Origin: GCA-2687025 sp964473525
Lineage (GTDB): Bacteria; Poribacteria; WGA-4E; GCA-2687025
Direction of reading: 5' to 3'
Length of the DNA stretch: 64,000 bases
Assembly: GCA_964473525.1 (NCBI GenBank)
Contig: CAYYPK010000005.1
Coordinates: 186,001-250,000, forward strand
A program made the position numbers and the translations under genes. Under the pieces are notes generated by a model. That model was not told where the DNA came from and did no database searches. It was given only the letters and a program-made list of their open reading frames with translations. This document shows, piece after piece, positions 1 to 8,452 of this stretch (its first letter is position 1; the number at the start of each line of letters is the position of its first letter).

Positions 1-1326
1 GGATGGCGCGCCCTACGCGCGGGACATCTCGTCACCGCGGAGCGGGCATTCACGAAGGCGGCGGCCGACTCACCTGACGCGTCTGGCCCTCACGAAGGGC
101 TCGCCCGAGTCGCCGCGCAGCAGAAGGACGCGCCGCGCGCGGTGGGTCACTACGAAGCTGCTCTTGCTCGCTCGCCGAACGTCGCGCGACTGCACGTCGG
201 GGCGGGGAAGCTGCTCTCCGACATGCGGGAGCACCCCAGGGCGGTGGCGCACCTGCGGCAGGCCTCCGATCTCGCGCCCGATGACGCCGCGACATGGTCG
301 ACTTACGCGCAGGTACTGTGGCGCGTCGAGTGGTACCCCCAGGCGGAGGAGGCGTACCAGCGGGCGATTGCGCTGCGACCTGGCGATCCGTGGTCGCACG
401 TTGGTCTGGGTGACACACGGCTGCGGATGGGCATGCTCGACGAGGCCATCGCCGCCTATGACCAGGCCATCGTGGTCGACCCAGACGCGTACGCAGCCCA
501 CTGCGGCAGGGGCGCGGCGCTCTCGAAGCAGGGCGCCTTCGACGCTGCCCTCGCCAGCCTCCAGAAGGCGGTGGCTCTGCGCGACACGTACGCCCCCGGG
601 TTCTACGAGATCGGCGTGGCGCTCCAGCACAAGAAGGAGTATGAGGACGCCCTGCGCGCGTTCGCGCGGGCGGTCCAGTTGAACGGGTGGGACGCCTCGT
701 CGGTGAAGAACATGGCGCGCTGCTACGCGCGACTGGGCAGACGCGATCTGGCGAGGAAGGCGAACGACCACGCCGCGAAGCTACAGGAGGCGCAGACCGG
801 CCTGGCGACGGCGCGGGCGTACATCGGCAAATACCCCGGCAGGCCGGACGGCTACGTCGGGCTCGGCGTGGTCTACGGCGGCATGGGTCAGCAGGACGCG
901 GCGATCGCCGCCTACAAGCAGGCGCTCGACCGCGACGCCAACAGCGTTCCCGCCGCGAGCGGCCTCGCCGACGCGTACCTGGCAGCCGGGCAGCTCCCCG
1001 AGGCGGCCGAGGCGCACCGGTCCCTCATCTCTATGCGGCCGGACGACATTGAGGCTCGCGTCATGTTCGGCATGCTCCTCCGTGAGCTTGGCGAGGACGG
1101 CGAGAGCACCGACATCCTGAGCGAGGCGCACGCGATGGCGAGCGAGAAAGTGCGGGAGCGCGGCGCCGGCGACGACTGGAACGTCCTCGCGTACGCTCTG
1201 TTCGCCCAATCGCACTACGCCGACGCCGAGGACGCCATGCAGCAGGCGATCCGTCTTAACCCCATGGAGCCGTCCTACGCGGCGCGTCTGGCGAGTATCC
1301 GAGCCGCCGGAGCCGCGGAACGCTAG
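1..1326 (+). CDS. TPR-repeat protein, 5' truncated by window edge
   Basis: The frame is open from base 1, so the gene starts upstream of the window; 441 residues are visible. It is made almost entirely of 34-residue tetratricopeptide units with the usual A-x3-Y/F-x-x-A-[IL]-x-L-x-P signature, for example around AEEAYQRAIALRPGDP, AIAAYDQAIVVDPDAY, AIAAYKQALDRDANS and AEDAMQQAIRLNPMEP. TPR solenoids act as protein-protein scaffolds. No catalytic domain is present in the visible part and the N-terminal end, where a signal peptide or anchor would lie, is not in the window. The next gene on the same strand begins about 150 bases later. Partner and role cannot be told from sequence. Confidence 0.9.
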   Translation, partial: GWRALRAGHLVTAERAFTKAAADSPDASGPHEGLARVAAQQKDAPRAVGHYEAALARSPNVARLHVGAGKLLSDMREHPRAVAHLRQASDLAPDDAATWSTYAQVLWRVEWYPQAEEAYQRAIALRPGDPWSHVGLGDTRLRMGMLDEAIAAYDQAIVVDPDAYAAHCGRGAALSKQGAFDAALASLQKAVALRDTYAPGFYEIGVALQHKKEYEDALRAFARAVQLNGWDASSVKNMARCYARLGRRDLARKANDHAAKLQEAQTGLATARAYIGKYPGRPDGYVGLGVVYGGMGQQDAAIAAYKQALDRDANSVPAASGLADAYLAAGQLPEAAEAHRSLISMRPDDIEARVMFGMLLRELGEDGESTDILSEAHAMASEKVRERGAGDDWNVLAYALFAQSHYADAEDAMQQAIRLNPMEPSYAARLASIRAAGAAER

Positions 1327-1473
1327 AGTAGGCGTCCTCTCCACGGCGCGGCGGGTGCGGCGCCCTTGCGAACGCGGCGCCCAGGCACTACTGTTCGTGC
1401 AGCGTCGATGTCCGGGGGCCCTCGGATGTCGTCTCGCGAACCCGGAGAAACCGAGAGACATCGAAAGGTACTC

Positions 1474-2094
1474 ATGCTTCGACTAGCAATGGCAACTGCC
1501 CTGTCGGCCAGCCTCGCGGCTGCCGCCACGGCAGCCGAACAGGTCATCCTGAACGAGAACGTCGACGAGGTCATCGCCTGGGCGACCAGCGGTGAAGGTA
1601 CACCCGAGAACTCCGCCGACGCGTACAGAGGGTCCGAGTCCCTTTACATAGGCGCCACTGGCGGCGACGCGCAGAACTACAACGGCGCGGTGCCGGACTG
1701 GGCGTGGCAGATCGTCGAGAACCCCAGCGCGGCGGACGAGTTCCGCTACATTCACTTCGCCTGGAAGAAGGATGGTGGCACGAGCATCATGCTGCAGCTT
1801 TCCGGCGATCCTGACGGCTGGTCCCATCGCTACCACAGCGGCGACAACGTCAAGGGCTGGAATCCGTCCCTCGAAGTGCAGCCGAACATCCCGGTGGACT
1901 GGGAAGTCCAGACCAAGGATCTGTTCGACGACTGGGGCGCCTTCGCGCTGGTAGGTATGGCGTTCTCCGCCGGTGATGGCGTGGGCGCTTACTTCGACGA
2001 CATCCGTCTCGGCCAGACCGAGGTCTTCGCGGCCGTCGAGGCGAAGGACAAGGTCGCCACGACGTGGGCGGACCTACGCGCCGACATCCGATAG
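1474..2094 (+). CDS. Secreted beta-rich paralogue A1 with C-terminal tail motif
   Basis: A 206-residue secreted protein. I chose the ATG at 1474 because a Shine-Dalgarno-like GAAAGG lies just upstream and the first residues form a signal peptide (MLRLAMATALSASLAAAA, cleaving near AxA). The mature part is predicted beta-rich and has blocks shared with the next three genes: FAWKK, a GW-HRYH segment, GWNPS, and a DLFDDWG segment. It starts with the A-type sequence NENVDEV and SGEGTP, which paralogue A2 shares. It ends in AVEAKDKVATTWADLR, a 16-residue tail found on six proteins here. I do not recognise the fold with certainty; a jelly-roll sugar-binding sandwich is possible. Function unknown. 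Confidence 0.85.
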   Translation: MLRLAMATALSASLAAAATAAEQVILNENVDEVIAWATSGEGTPENSADAYRGSESLYIGATGGDAQNYNGAVPDWAWQIVENPSAADEFRYIHFAWKKDGGTSIMLQLSGDPDGWSHRYHSGDNVKGWNPSLEVQPNIPVDWEVQTKDLFDDWGAFALVGMAFSAGDGVGAYFDDIRLGQTEVFAAVEAKDKVATTWADLRADIR

Positions 2095-2100
2095 CATCGT

Positions 2101-2140
2101 CGAACATCCCCGGCCCGCTAGCGCAGGCCGGGGATGTTCG
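2101..2140 (+). terminator. 15-bp perfect inverted repeat after paralogue A1
   Basis: A perfect 15-bp stem (CGAACATCCCCGGCC and its complement) with a 10-base loop starts six bases past the stop of the preceding gene and is followed by CGTTTCC. This is a strong intrinsic-terminator candidate, although the T-tract is short. Confidence 0.7.
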
Positions 2141-2305
2141 CGTTTCCCCGCCGCGCGCGCTCGCGCAGACACATTGAGCGCGTAAGCAGCTCGCAACGAC
2201 GACCACCCCGGATGGTCAACGGCTCCGAGCGGCACGGCAGCGGGCTACATGTTGACACGCGGCGCTCATATCGCGCGCCGCCAGTACACGTATTGAGGAG
2301 AGACT

Positions 2306-2989
2306 ATGCGTGCTTCCACGATCCGATCAGGGCTTGTGTGCGCCGCCCTCATCGGCGGGTTCGCGATGGCTGCCGGCCCGGCGCGGGCCCAGGATAAAGT
2401 GTTCATCGTCATTGACGACGAGGCCAGCATCGACGATCTCATCCCCACGCTAACAAGCGGGGATGCCACTGTCGAAGTGGATACGAACGACCCGTACCCG
2501 GACGACGCTGACCATGATGCCGCCCTGCGTGTGGATTCACCCGCGGGCGACAACCAGAAGTTCAACGCGAACATCCCCGGCTGGGCTTTCCAGATTGTAG
2601 AAGGCGCGACCGCGGCTGACGAATTCCAGTACATCACCTTCGCGTGGCGCAAAGAGGGAGCCGCGGGGATACAACTCCAATTGAGCGCGCAACCCGACGG
2701 GTGGTCCCATCGGTACCACGCTGCGGCGAACCTGAAGGGCTGGAACCCGTCTATCGAGGTGACGACCGACGATCCATCCGAGTGGCAGGTCTTCACCCGC
2801 GACATGGTCGACGACTGGGGCGAGATGGTCCTCAACGGCATGGCGTTCACCCCCGGCAGTGGCGACTTCGGCTTGTTCGACCACATCGTCCTGCACCAGT
2901 CGGAGGAGGATCCCCTCGCATCCCAAGCTGTGGATGCCAAGGGCAAGTCCGCCGCCGTCTGGGGCGACATCAAGCAAGACATCCGCTAG
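2306..2989 (+). CDS. Secreted beta-rich paralogue B1 with C-terminal tail motif
   Basis: A 227-residue secreted protein starting at an ATG preceded by GAGGAGA. The signal peptide is about 28 residues, ending in ARAQ. It shares the central FAWRK, GWSHRYH, GWNPS and DDWGE blocks with its neighbours but carries the B-type N-terminus IDDEASIDDLIP and an inserted acidic stretch around DPYPDDADHD, both seen again in paralogue B2. The C-terminus is AVDAKGKSAAVWGDIK followed by four residues, matching the tail motif. It lies between two hairpin terminators, so it is probably transcribed on its own. No enzyme motif is visible; function unknown. Confidence 0.85.
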   Translation: MRASTIRSGLVCAALIGGFAMAAGPARAQDKVFIVIDDEASIDDLIPTLTSGDATVEVDTNDPYPDDADHDAALRVDSPAGDNQKFNANIPGWAFQIVEGATAADEFQYITFAWRKEGAAGIQLQLSAQPDGWSHRYHAAANLKGWNPSIEVTTDDPSEWQVFTRDMVDDWGEMVLNGMAFTPGSGDFGLFDHIVLHQSEEDPLASQAVDAKGKSAAVWGDIKQDIR

Positions 2990-3014
2990 GTCTCTCAGCT
3001 ATTTCACGCACTCT

Positions 3015-3041
3015 GTGCCGGGGGTCAACAGCTCCCGGCAC
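3015..3041 (+). terminator. Hairpin terminator candidate after B1
   Basis: An 8-bp stem GTGCCGGG/CCCGGCAC with an 11-base loop sits 25 bases after the B1 stop. It lacks a clear T-run, so it could be an attenuator-type or weak terminator. Confidence 0.5.
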
Positions 3042-3197
3042 GTCGTCTGTACAGCGCCGAACACCACGCGCCTGAGCCGCCGGGCGGCGCCCTCGCCGCC
3101 GCGTTGACCTTCGGATACAGGGCTGCTAGCATGGCGGCCTCCCAACGGAGGAGGTCCGTTGGGCGCGTCCGAACACACCAGTACAAGGGAGGTACTT

Positions 3198-3806
3198 GTG
3201 GTAAGAGCGCTACTAGCTCTCTCGCTCGTCCTGGCGCTGAGCGCGTCAGCGTCCACGTTCACCATTCTCGATGAGAACGTCGACGACGTCCTCGCCGTAA
3301 TCACAAGTGGCGAAGGCACGCCGTCGAAGTCCAACGACGCATTCTCCGGTTCTGAATCCCTCTTCGTCGGCTCGACCGGCGGAGACGGTCAGAACTTCAA
3401 CCCCAACATACCCGACTGGTCCTTCGGGATCACTGAGAATCCAGCCGGCGACAACGAGTACAGGTACATCTCGTTCGCCTGGAAGAAGAGCGGCGGCGAT
3501 GGCCTTCAGATACAACTTCACGGCGACCCAGGAGGCTGGGGACACCGCTATCACGGCGGAGACAACGTGAAGGGCTGGAACCCGTCCATCCAAGCGCAGG
3601 AGACGGTCCCCACGGCATGGACGCGCCACGTGCGCGACCTGTTCGAGGACTGGGGCGAGTTCACGCTCACCGGCATCGCGTACTCCTCGTGGGACGGTGA
3701 CGGCGGGTTCTACGATGACATCGCGCTGCACCAGACCCTGTCGACGACAGCGGTCGAGGCGAGGGACAAGGCTACAACCACCTGGGCGGCGCTGAAGACC
3801 CGCTAA
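3198..3806 (+). CDS. Secreted beta-rich paralogue A2 with C-terminal tail motif
   Basis: A 202-residue secreted protein. The GTG at 3198 is the best start: GGAGGT lies five bases upstream and the signal peptide (VVRALLALSLVLALSASAS) begins right there, whereas the earlier ATG at 3159 would prepend a hydrophilic stretch. It shares the A-type beginning DENVDDV and SGEGTP with A1, then the family blocks FAWKK, GWGHRYHGG, GWNPS and LFEDWGEF. The end is AVEARDKATTTWAALK plus two residues, the tail motif. Together with its neighbours it shows duplication of an A-B gene pair. Function unknown. Confidence 0.85.
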   Translation: MVRALLALSLVLALSASASTFTILDENVDDVLAVITSGEGTPSKSNDAFSGSESLFVGSTGGDGQNFNPNIPDWSFGITENPAGDNEYRYISFAWKKSGGDGLQIQLHGDPGGWGHRYHGGDNVKGWNPSIQAQETVPTAWTRHVRDLFEDWGEFTLTGIAYSSWDGDGGFYDDIALHQTLSTTAVEARDKATTTWAALKTR

Positions 3807-3817
3807 GCGCGGTACAT

Positions 3818-3849
3818 GGGAAGGGGCCGGGCGACGACGGTCCCTTCCC
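3818..3849 (+). terminator. Hairpin after A2
   Basis: An 8-bp stem GGGAAGGG/CCCTTCCC with a 16-base loop lies between A2 and B2. No T-run follows, so termination strength is uncertain. Confidence 0.45.
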
Positions 3850-3870
3850 GCAAGCAAGGCAGGAGACACC

Positions 3871-4548
3871 ATGCGAGCATCGCGACTACGTTCACTGTTC
3901 ATCGCAGGCGCTGTGACCGGCGGACTGCTCATCGGCGCGGGCGCGACCGTCGCGCAGGAGTCGTTCATCATCGTCGATGACGAGGCCAGCATCGACGACC
4001 TCATTCCGCTGTTGACCAACGGCCAGGGCGTGCCGTCGGTGGAGAACGACGACGTGTGGGTCGAGGACGCCGACGCCAAAGCCGCTCTCAGGATTGACTC
4101 CAGCGGCGGCGACTTCCAGAAGTTCAACCCCAACATCCCAGAATGGCAGTTCCAGATTGTCGACGGCCCGTCCGCGGACGATGAGTTCCAGTACATCACG
4201 TTCGCCTGGAAGAAGTCCGGCGGGACCGGGATGCAGCTGCAGCTGCACGGCAACCCCGGCGGTTGGGGCCACCGGTACCACGCCGGCGCCAACATGCAGG
4301 GCTGGAACCCCTCCATCGAGGTCTCACCAGACATGCCCGAGGACTGGCAGATCCACACACGCGACCTGTTCGACGACTGGGGTGAGTTCGTACTGACGGG
4401 CGTCGCGTTCTCGCCGTCGAGCCTCGACTTCGCTATCTACGACCACGTGGTGCTGCACCAGGTGGAGGAGGACCCGCTCTTCCTCGCCGTGGACGCGAAG
4501 GGCAAGGCCGCGGCCGTCTGGGCAGACATCAAGCAGGACGCGCGCTAG
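3871..4548 (+). CDS. Secreted beta-rich paralogue B2 with C-terminal tail motif
   Basis: A 225-residue secreted protein with an AGGAG site eight bases before the ATG and a signal peptide of about 28 residues. The mature N-terminus contains DDEASIDDLIP, the B-type signature shared with B1. The core blocks (FQYITFAWKK, QLQLHGNPGGWGHRYH, GWNPSIEV, DLFDDWGEF) are the best preserved of the four paralogues. It ends in AVDAKGKAAAVWADIK plus four residues, the tail motif. A strong 12-bp hairpin follows. Conserved Trp, His and Asp residues could suggest ligand binding, but I cannot assign a ligand. Confidence 0.85.
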   Translation: MRASRLRSLFIAGAVTGGLLIGAGATVAQESFIIVDDEASIDDLIPLLTNGQGVPSVENDDVWVEDADAKAALRIDSSGGDFQKFNPNIPEWQFQIVDGPSADDEFQYITFAWKKSGGTGMQLQLHGNPGGWGHRYHAGANMQGWNPSIEVSPDMPEDWQIHTRDLFDDWGEFVLTGVAFSPSSLDFAIYDHVVLHQVEEDPLFLAVDAKGKAAAVWADIKQDAR

Positions 4549-4573
4549 CCCAACGGAACGGTTCTGCATGCAG

Positions 4574-4608
4574 ACGCGCCGGCATTCTCACGTAGGATGC
4601 CGGCGCGT
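4574..4608 (+). terminator. 12-bp perfect hairpin after B2
   Basis: Perfect stem ACGCGCCGGCAT/ATGCCGGCGCGT with an 11-base loop, 25 bases past the B2 stop. It closes the four-gene paralogue array. Confidence 0.65.
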
Positions 4609-4762
4609 TGCACGTACGCGGAGGCCTCCCGGCATCCGCCGCGGGCCGGGGCCGCCCAGCACGGCGGCGAACGACTCGGAACCATTGCGGCCCGCCAAAG
4701 CGCGACGCTATCCTAGCTCTGCATGGCCCGGGATCACACAACCCTTGGAATGGACCCCGCCA

Positions 4763-5527
4763 ATGCTCAAACACTGCTTCGCGCTCGTTGTGGGCGCTGT
4801 ATCTGCTCTGGCGCTTACCGCCCTGCCGGTCCCGGCAGCCGCCGTACAGGTCGACCTGCCAATTGTGGCGGACACGCTCCTGGCAGGTCACAGCTCCGAG
4901 AAGGATCTCAACTGCGGCGGCCGTGAGCGCCTGCGCGTGAAGGGGTGGCAGGGCGTTGTCGTCTTCCGCTTCGACATGTCTCTTGTCGAGGGTCACAAGG
5001 GCCTCGGAGGCGTTCTCTCCGTCTACACGGTGGGTATCAACGGCGACGAGGTGGGCAAGACGCACAGCCATGGCATCTCCACGATATCCCACGACTGGAT
5101 TGAGGGAGTCGGCGACTACGAGTTCGATGAGGCGTCCGCGACGTTCGTGTGGCCGGGCGAGGAGATCGCGGAGACCTGGGGCGACGACAACGAGGAACTC
5201 AGCGACCGATACGGCGAGACGGACGCGCTGGATGTCACGGGCGGCTTCGGCGGCAGCATCGCCAACGACGAGGGCATGTGGGAGTTCGTCGAGGGCGAGT
5301 GGACCGACATCGAGCTCGACGCGGACCTCGTCGACGCCCTGATGAACGGCGGCCACTACGGCATCGCCGTCATGCGTGATTCGGTCGGAGTCAACCTGGA
5401 CCTCGCCTCGCGCGAGTTCGCCGCGGGCGAGAACGAAGCGCGCCTCGTCGTCGACTCCAGCGGGCTTGCGGTCGACGCGAGTGACAGGGCGGCATCCCTG
5501 TGGGGCGCCATCAAGGCAGCGTACTAA
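4763..5527 (+). CDS. Secreted DNRLRE-like protein with the same C-terminal tail
   Basis: A 254-residue protein beginning with a signal peptide (MLKHCFALVVGAVSALALTA, ending PAAAV). The rest resembles DNRLRE-type beta-sandwich modules: an early VADTLLAGHSSEKDLNCGG segment, then GVVVFRFDMSLVEG and GVLSVYTVG, as in domains where FRFD is followed by A-x-L-x-L-Y. It is not related in sequence to the four preceding paralogues, yet it ends in AVDASDRAASLWGAIK plus three residues, the same tail motif. The shared tail on a different fold is the reason to think the tail is a separate signal. Function unknown; surface or matrix structural role is plausible. Confidence 0.8.
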   Translation: MLKHCFALVVGAVSALALTALPVPAAAVQVDLPIVADTLLAGHSSEKDLNCGGRERLRVKGWQGVVVFRFDMSLVEGHKGLGGVLSVYTVGINGDEVGKTHSHGISTISHDWIEGVGDYEFDEASATFVWPGEEIAETWGDDNEELSDRYGETDALDVTGGFGGSIANDEGMWEFVEGEWTDIELDADLVDALMNGGHYGIAVMRDSVGVNLDLASREFAAGENEARLVVDSSGLAVDASDRAASLWGAIKAAY

Positions 5528-5591
5528 GCCCGCGCGCTGCCGCAACCGGCCGCCCGTGTCGGGGACGTTCCCCGCGCGCCGAAGGGACCCC

Positions 5592-6098
5592 ATGCGACAT
5601 CCGTCGACCGACCGCCTCATACGGCTCCTTGACGATCACGGGTGCGTCTACGAGACATTCGAGCACGCCCCTGTGCGTACGAGCGAGGAGGCGGCGCGTG
5701 TGCGGGACGGCTATACGTTGCGCCAGGGCGCGAAGGCGCTCATCGTCCGCGCGAAGGACGCGAGCGGCGGCCGCCGCTTCATGATGCTCGTCATGCCCGC
5801 GGACAGACGCTTCGACAAGCGCAAGCTGCGCGACAACGCCAACGTGCGGAACGCGCGCTTTGCCACCGTCGAGGAGGTCGCCGAGATTACCGACGGGGTG
5901 GAGCCGGGAGGCGTGCCACCGTTCGGTGGTCTGTACGGCCTCGACGTCATCTGCGACGCCGCCCTCTTCGAGAACAAGAGGATCGTCTTCAACGCGGGCG
6001 ACCGGTCGTTCTCGGTCGGCATGGGGGCCGAAGACTATCGGCGTCTTGCGGAGCCCTGCGTCGTCGACATCACCTGCTCGCGCGCCGTCCGCGCCTGA
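5592..6098 (+). CDS. YbaK/ProX-type aminoacyl-tRNA deacylase domain protein
   Basis: A 168-residue single-domain protein of the YbaK/EbsC/ProX family, which hydrolyses mischarged aminoacyl-tRNA in trans. Family hallmarks seen are the GAKALIVRAKD strand with the conserved lysine, the RFDKRKLRDN helix, and the GVEPGGVPPFG loop that lines the substrate pocket. Length is normal for a free-standing member. The ATG at 5592 directly follows GAAGGGACCCC. It lies 65 bases after the DNRLRE-like gene and 59 before an enolase-superfamily gene on the same strand, so co-transcription is possible. Which aminoacyl-tRNA it edits cannot be told. Confidence 0.88.
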   Translation: MRHPSTDRLIRLLDDHGCVYETFEHAPVRTSEEAARVRDGYTLRQGAKALIVRAKDASGGRRFMMLVMPADRRFDKRKLRDNANVRNARFATVEEVAEITDGVEPGGVPPFGGLYGLDVICDAALFENKRIVFNAGDRSFSVGMGAEDYRRLAEPCVVDITCSRAVRA

Positions 6099-6157
6099 CT
6101 TCGCCTCCGCGCCCGTGTGGCTCGACTCCACCGCGCGCCGACCGGAAGGACGTGTAG

Positions 6158-7309
6158 ATGAAGATCGTAGACCTCCAGGTGATCCCGTTCCGTGTGCCGC
6201 GCATCCCCTTCAACGCGGGAAGGCTGCTACCCGAGACGAGCGTCGTGCAGACGCTCACGAAGGTCGTGACGGACGAAGGCGCCGAGGGCTACTACCTTGG
6301 GGGAGCCGGCCACGGCGATCAGGACGGCCTGTCGCCGGAGCAGAGGGGCGCTCTGGAGGGCCGCATCAAGAGCATGGTCGTAGGTCACGACCCGTTCGAC
6401 CGGGAGAAGTTCTGGCACTGGATGTGGGTCGCCAACGTCGACGAGAACATCCTGAGCGTGCTGGACCTCGCGCTGTGGGACCTGCAAGCGCGCGCCTTCG
6501 GCGTGCCTGTCCACAAGCTGCTGGGCGGGTGCCGTGAACGGGTGAAGGCGTATGGCAGTACATATCCCAACATGGGATCGCCGGAGGAGTACGGCGCGCA
6601 CGCGCTAGCCTGCAAGGAACAGGGCTACACGCACTACAAGATACACCCGTACTACTTCTGGGATCCGGTCACGCAGCAACCGGACAGGGGCCGGCCGTCG
6701 CACATAGAGCAGGATATCGAGGCGTGCGAGGCGGTGCGAGAGGCGGTAGGCCCGGACATGACGCTCAGTTACGACCCGTGGGGCACGTACCGCACGTACG
6801 AGGACGCGGTGCGCGTAGGTCGCGCGCTAGAGCGGCTCGACTTCTACTGGTACGAGCACCCGATGTCGGAATACCGTGTCGCCGCCTACGAGAAGCTGAC
6901 CCGCGCGTTGGACATCCCCATCCTGTCGCCGGAGATCGCTGCGGGCAGCGTCTACACCCGCGCGGACTGGATACGCAGGGAAGCGTCGGACATGAGCCGC
7001 ATAGACGTCCTGCGCGGCGGGATCACCGGCGTGAGAAAGCTGACCGGCCTGTGCGAGGCGTACGGCGTGCGGTGCGAGATTCACATGAGCGGCTTCGCGA
7101 ACCTGCAAATACTCGGCGCGACGAGCGAGGATACGAGCGAATACTATGAGCGCGGCCTGCTCGCGCCCGGGGTCGACTACGAGACGCCTCCACCGTATCT
7201 GAACGCGCTCTGCGACCCCATGGACGCCGAGGGATACGTCCGCGTGCCGACGGAGCCCGGCATGGGCTACGACATCAACTGGGATTACATCGAAGAGAAC
7301 CGGGTGTAG
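6158..7309 (+). CDS. Enolase-superfamily (mandelate racemase/muconate lactonizing-like) enzyme
   Basis: A 383-residue enzyme that probably dehydrates or racemises an acid sugar. It has the N-terminal capping domain and a C-terminal barrel. The catalytic strand reads K161-I-H163 instead of the common KxK. Metal ligands fit D206 (SYDPWG), E233 (WYEHP) and E259 (SPEI); H309 (EIHMSG) is a candidate second base. The start has GGAAGG upstream. The KxH form and the PEI/EHP spacing separate it from textbook mandelate racemase, so the substrate is open. A second, more canonical member of the superfamily sits at 55.6 kb. Confidence 0.9.
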   Translation: MKIVDLQVIPFRVPRIPFNAGRLLPETSVVQTLTKVVTDEGAEGYYLGGAGHGDQDGLSPEQRGALEGRIKSMVVGHDPFDREKFWHWMWVANVDENILSVLDLALWDLQARAFGVPVHKLLGGCRERVKAYGSTYPNMGSPEEYGAHALACKEQGYTHYKIHPYYFWDPVTQQPDRGRPSHIEQDIEACEAVREAVGPDMTLSYDPWGTYRTYEDAVRVGRALERLDFYWYEHPMSEYRVAAYEKLTRALDIPILSPEIAAGSVYTRADWIRREASDMSRIDVLRGGITGVRKLTGLCEAYGVRCEIHMSGFANLQILGATSEDTSEYYERGLLAPGVDYETPPPYLNALCDPMDAEGYVRVPTEPGMGYDINWDYIEENRV

Positions 7310-7330
7310 ACCCGGGCGGCCGCGGGACGA

Positions 7331-7618
7331 CTACCGCACGGCAGGCGCGTCCTCGGCTGGCCGCGTCGACGCCAGTCCGGCGTGGCGCGTGGCTTCGCCT
7401 CGGAATGCCCGTAGCGATGGCCGCTCGTGGGTCAGCTGCGCGGCGTGGTGCTGCGGGAACTCCGCTAGCACCTGCAAGGCGAGGCTGACCGTGCCTCCCA
7501 CGGCGGCGGTAATCTCCGTGGCTGTCGGCACGACGCCGCCTCCCGCGATCTCGCGGCGGACGTAGACCCGCATGCACGACGCGCGATGTTCTGTCGATGG
7601 ACGTGTGCGTGGTTCCAT
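7331..7618 (-). CDS. Small uncharacterised protein
   Basis: A 95-residue reading frame supported by a strong GGGAGGT site six bases before the ATG. The protein is Arg/Ala rich with a central segment TATEITAAVGGTVSLALQVL that could be a short helix. I recognise no family. It lies downstream of, and on the same strand as, the sigma-region-4-like gene (gap about 170 bases) and could be its target or partner. Convergent with the enolase-superfamily gene. Confidence 0.55.
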   Translation of the reverse strand: MEPRTRPSTEHRASCMRVYVRREIAGGGVVPTATEITAAVGGTVSLALQVLAEFPQHHAAQLTHERPSLRAFRGEATRHAGLASTRPAEDAPAVR

Positions 7619-7785
7619 CGTGCGACCTCCCGCCTGGTGAACGAGCCAAGACGCCTGGGCCGGGTACCTCCGTCGGTTCTATCGACAGGGCCGCGAGCGG
7701 CCTTAACCGGGAACGGAGGGAGCGCGTGCTCCATAGGTTAGCGTCAGGGCCGCCCAAACGCCAGGACGGGGCCGAGTCGGGGGTC

Positions 7786-8262
7786 TCACGCGCCCCACCG
7801 CGCGTGTATGGCGAGGCAAACGGCCCGCGCTGCGTGGAGCGCCGCGGCGCCTAGCGCGAGCGCGACGAAGCGGCGCGGAGTCTTCTCGACCCATGACGGG
7901 TCTGGCGCCGGCGCCGGCGGCGTCGGGAGGGGTTCCAGATGGGACGCCCGCGAGATGGCCTGCATGACGCGAGGAACGCAGACCGATGCGGGTGGGACGG
8001 TGAGGTACTCGTCCAACGCCGCGTCTCCGTCCAGGACAGAGATTCCCGCGCGGATGAAGGCGGCCTGGAGGCGCCGTTCAGCCTGACGGGCCCGACGTGA
8101 GACGAGAGGACGCAGCAGTCCGAGGGCGTCCGAGATGTCAGCATCGGTTGCGTGCGACATACGGCGCATGACATAGGGCGTGCGCAGGCGTGCGGGGAGA
8201 TCCACCAGCGCCTGCCTGGCGACTGCTCCGGCCGTGGCGGCCGGGTGGGGATGGCTCGTCAT
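7786..8262 (-). CDS. Sigma-70 region-4-like protein with C-terminal membrane segment
   Basis: About 158 residues from the ATG at 8262, chosen because AGAAGG lies ten bases upstream; ATG 8271 and GTG 8310 are alternatives. The middle (LPARLRTPYVMRRM, then ADISDALGLLRPLVSRRARQAERRL) resembles the region-4 helix-turn-helix of ECF sigma factors, but no region 2 precedes it: only 20-30 residues do. Near the C-terminus a hydrophobic segment (FVALALGAAALHAARAVCLAI) could span the membrane. It may be a decayed sigma factor or a membrane-tethered region-4 regulator. Low certainty on the family. Confidence 0.5.
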   Translation of the reverse strand: MTSHPHPAATAGAVARQALVDLPARLRTPYVMRRMSHATDADISDALGLLRPLVSRRARQAERRLQAAFIRAGISVLDGDAALDEYLTVPPASVCVPRVMQAISRASHLEPLPTPPAPAPDPSWVEKTPRRFVALALGAAALHAARAVCLAIHARWGA

Positions 8263-8452
8263 GCTCGCCATGCCTTCTGGAGTGGGCGTAGCCCTGTGCA
8301 ACGCTCTCACACTATAGATACGCGGTCGCGTACGTTTCCGCCATACATATTTGCGGGCGGCCGCGGGATTTCAGCGCCCGAGCGCAAGAACGCGCTGGCG
8401 AGCGGAGACCAAGGCCGTCGTGGAACGGTGGGAGTCGCCGGCGATCTGCCGG

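Noticed and set aside
3246..4358. 370-residue minus-strand frame across paralogues A2 and B2
   Set aside because: It spans two clear plus-strand genes and the terminator hairpin between them; composition is that of a shadow frame.
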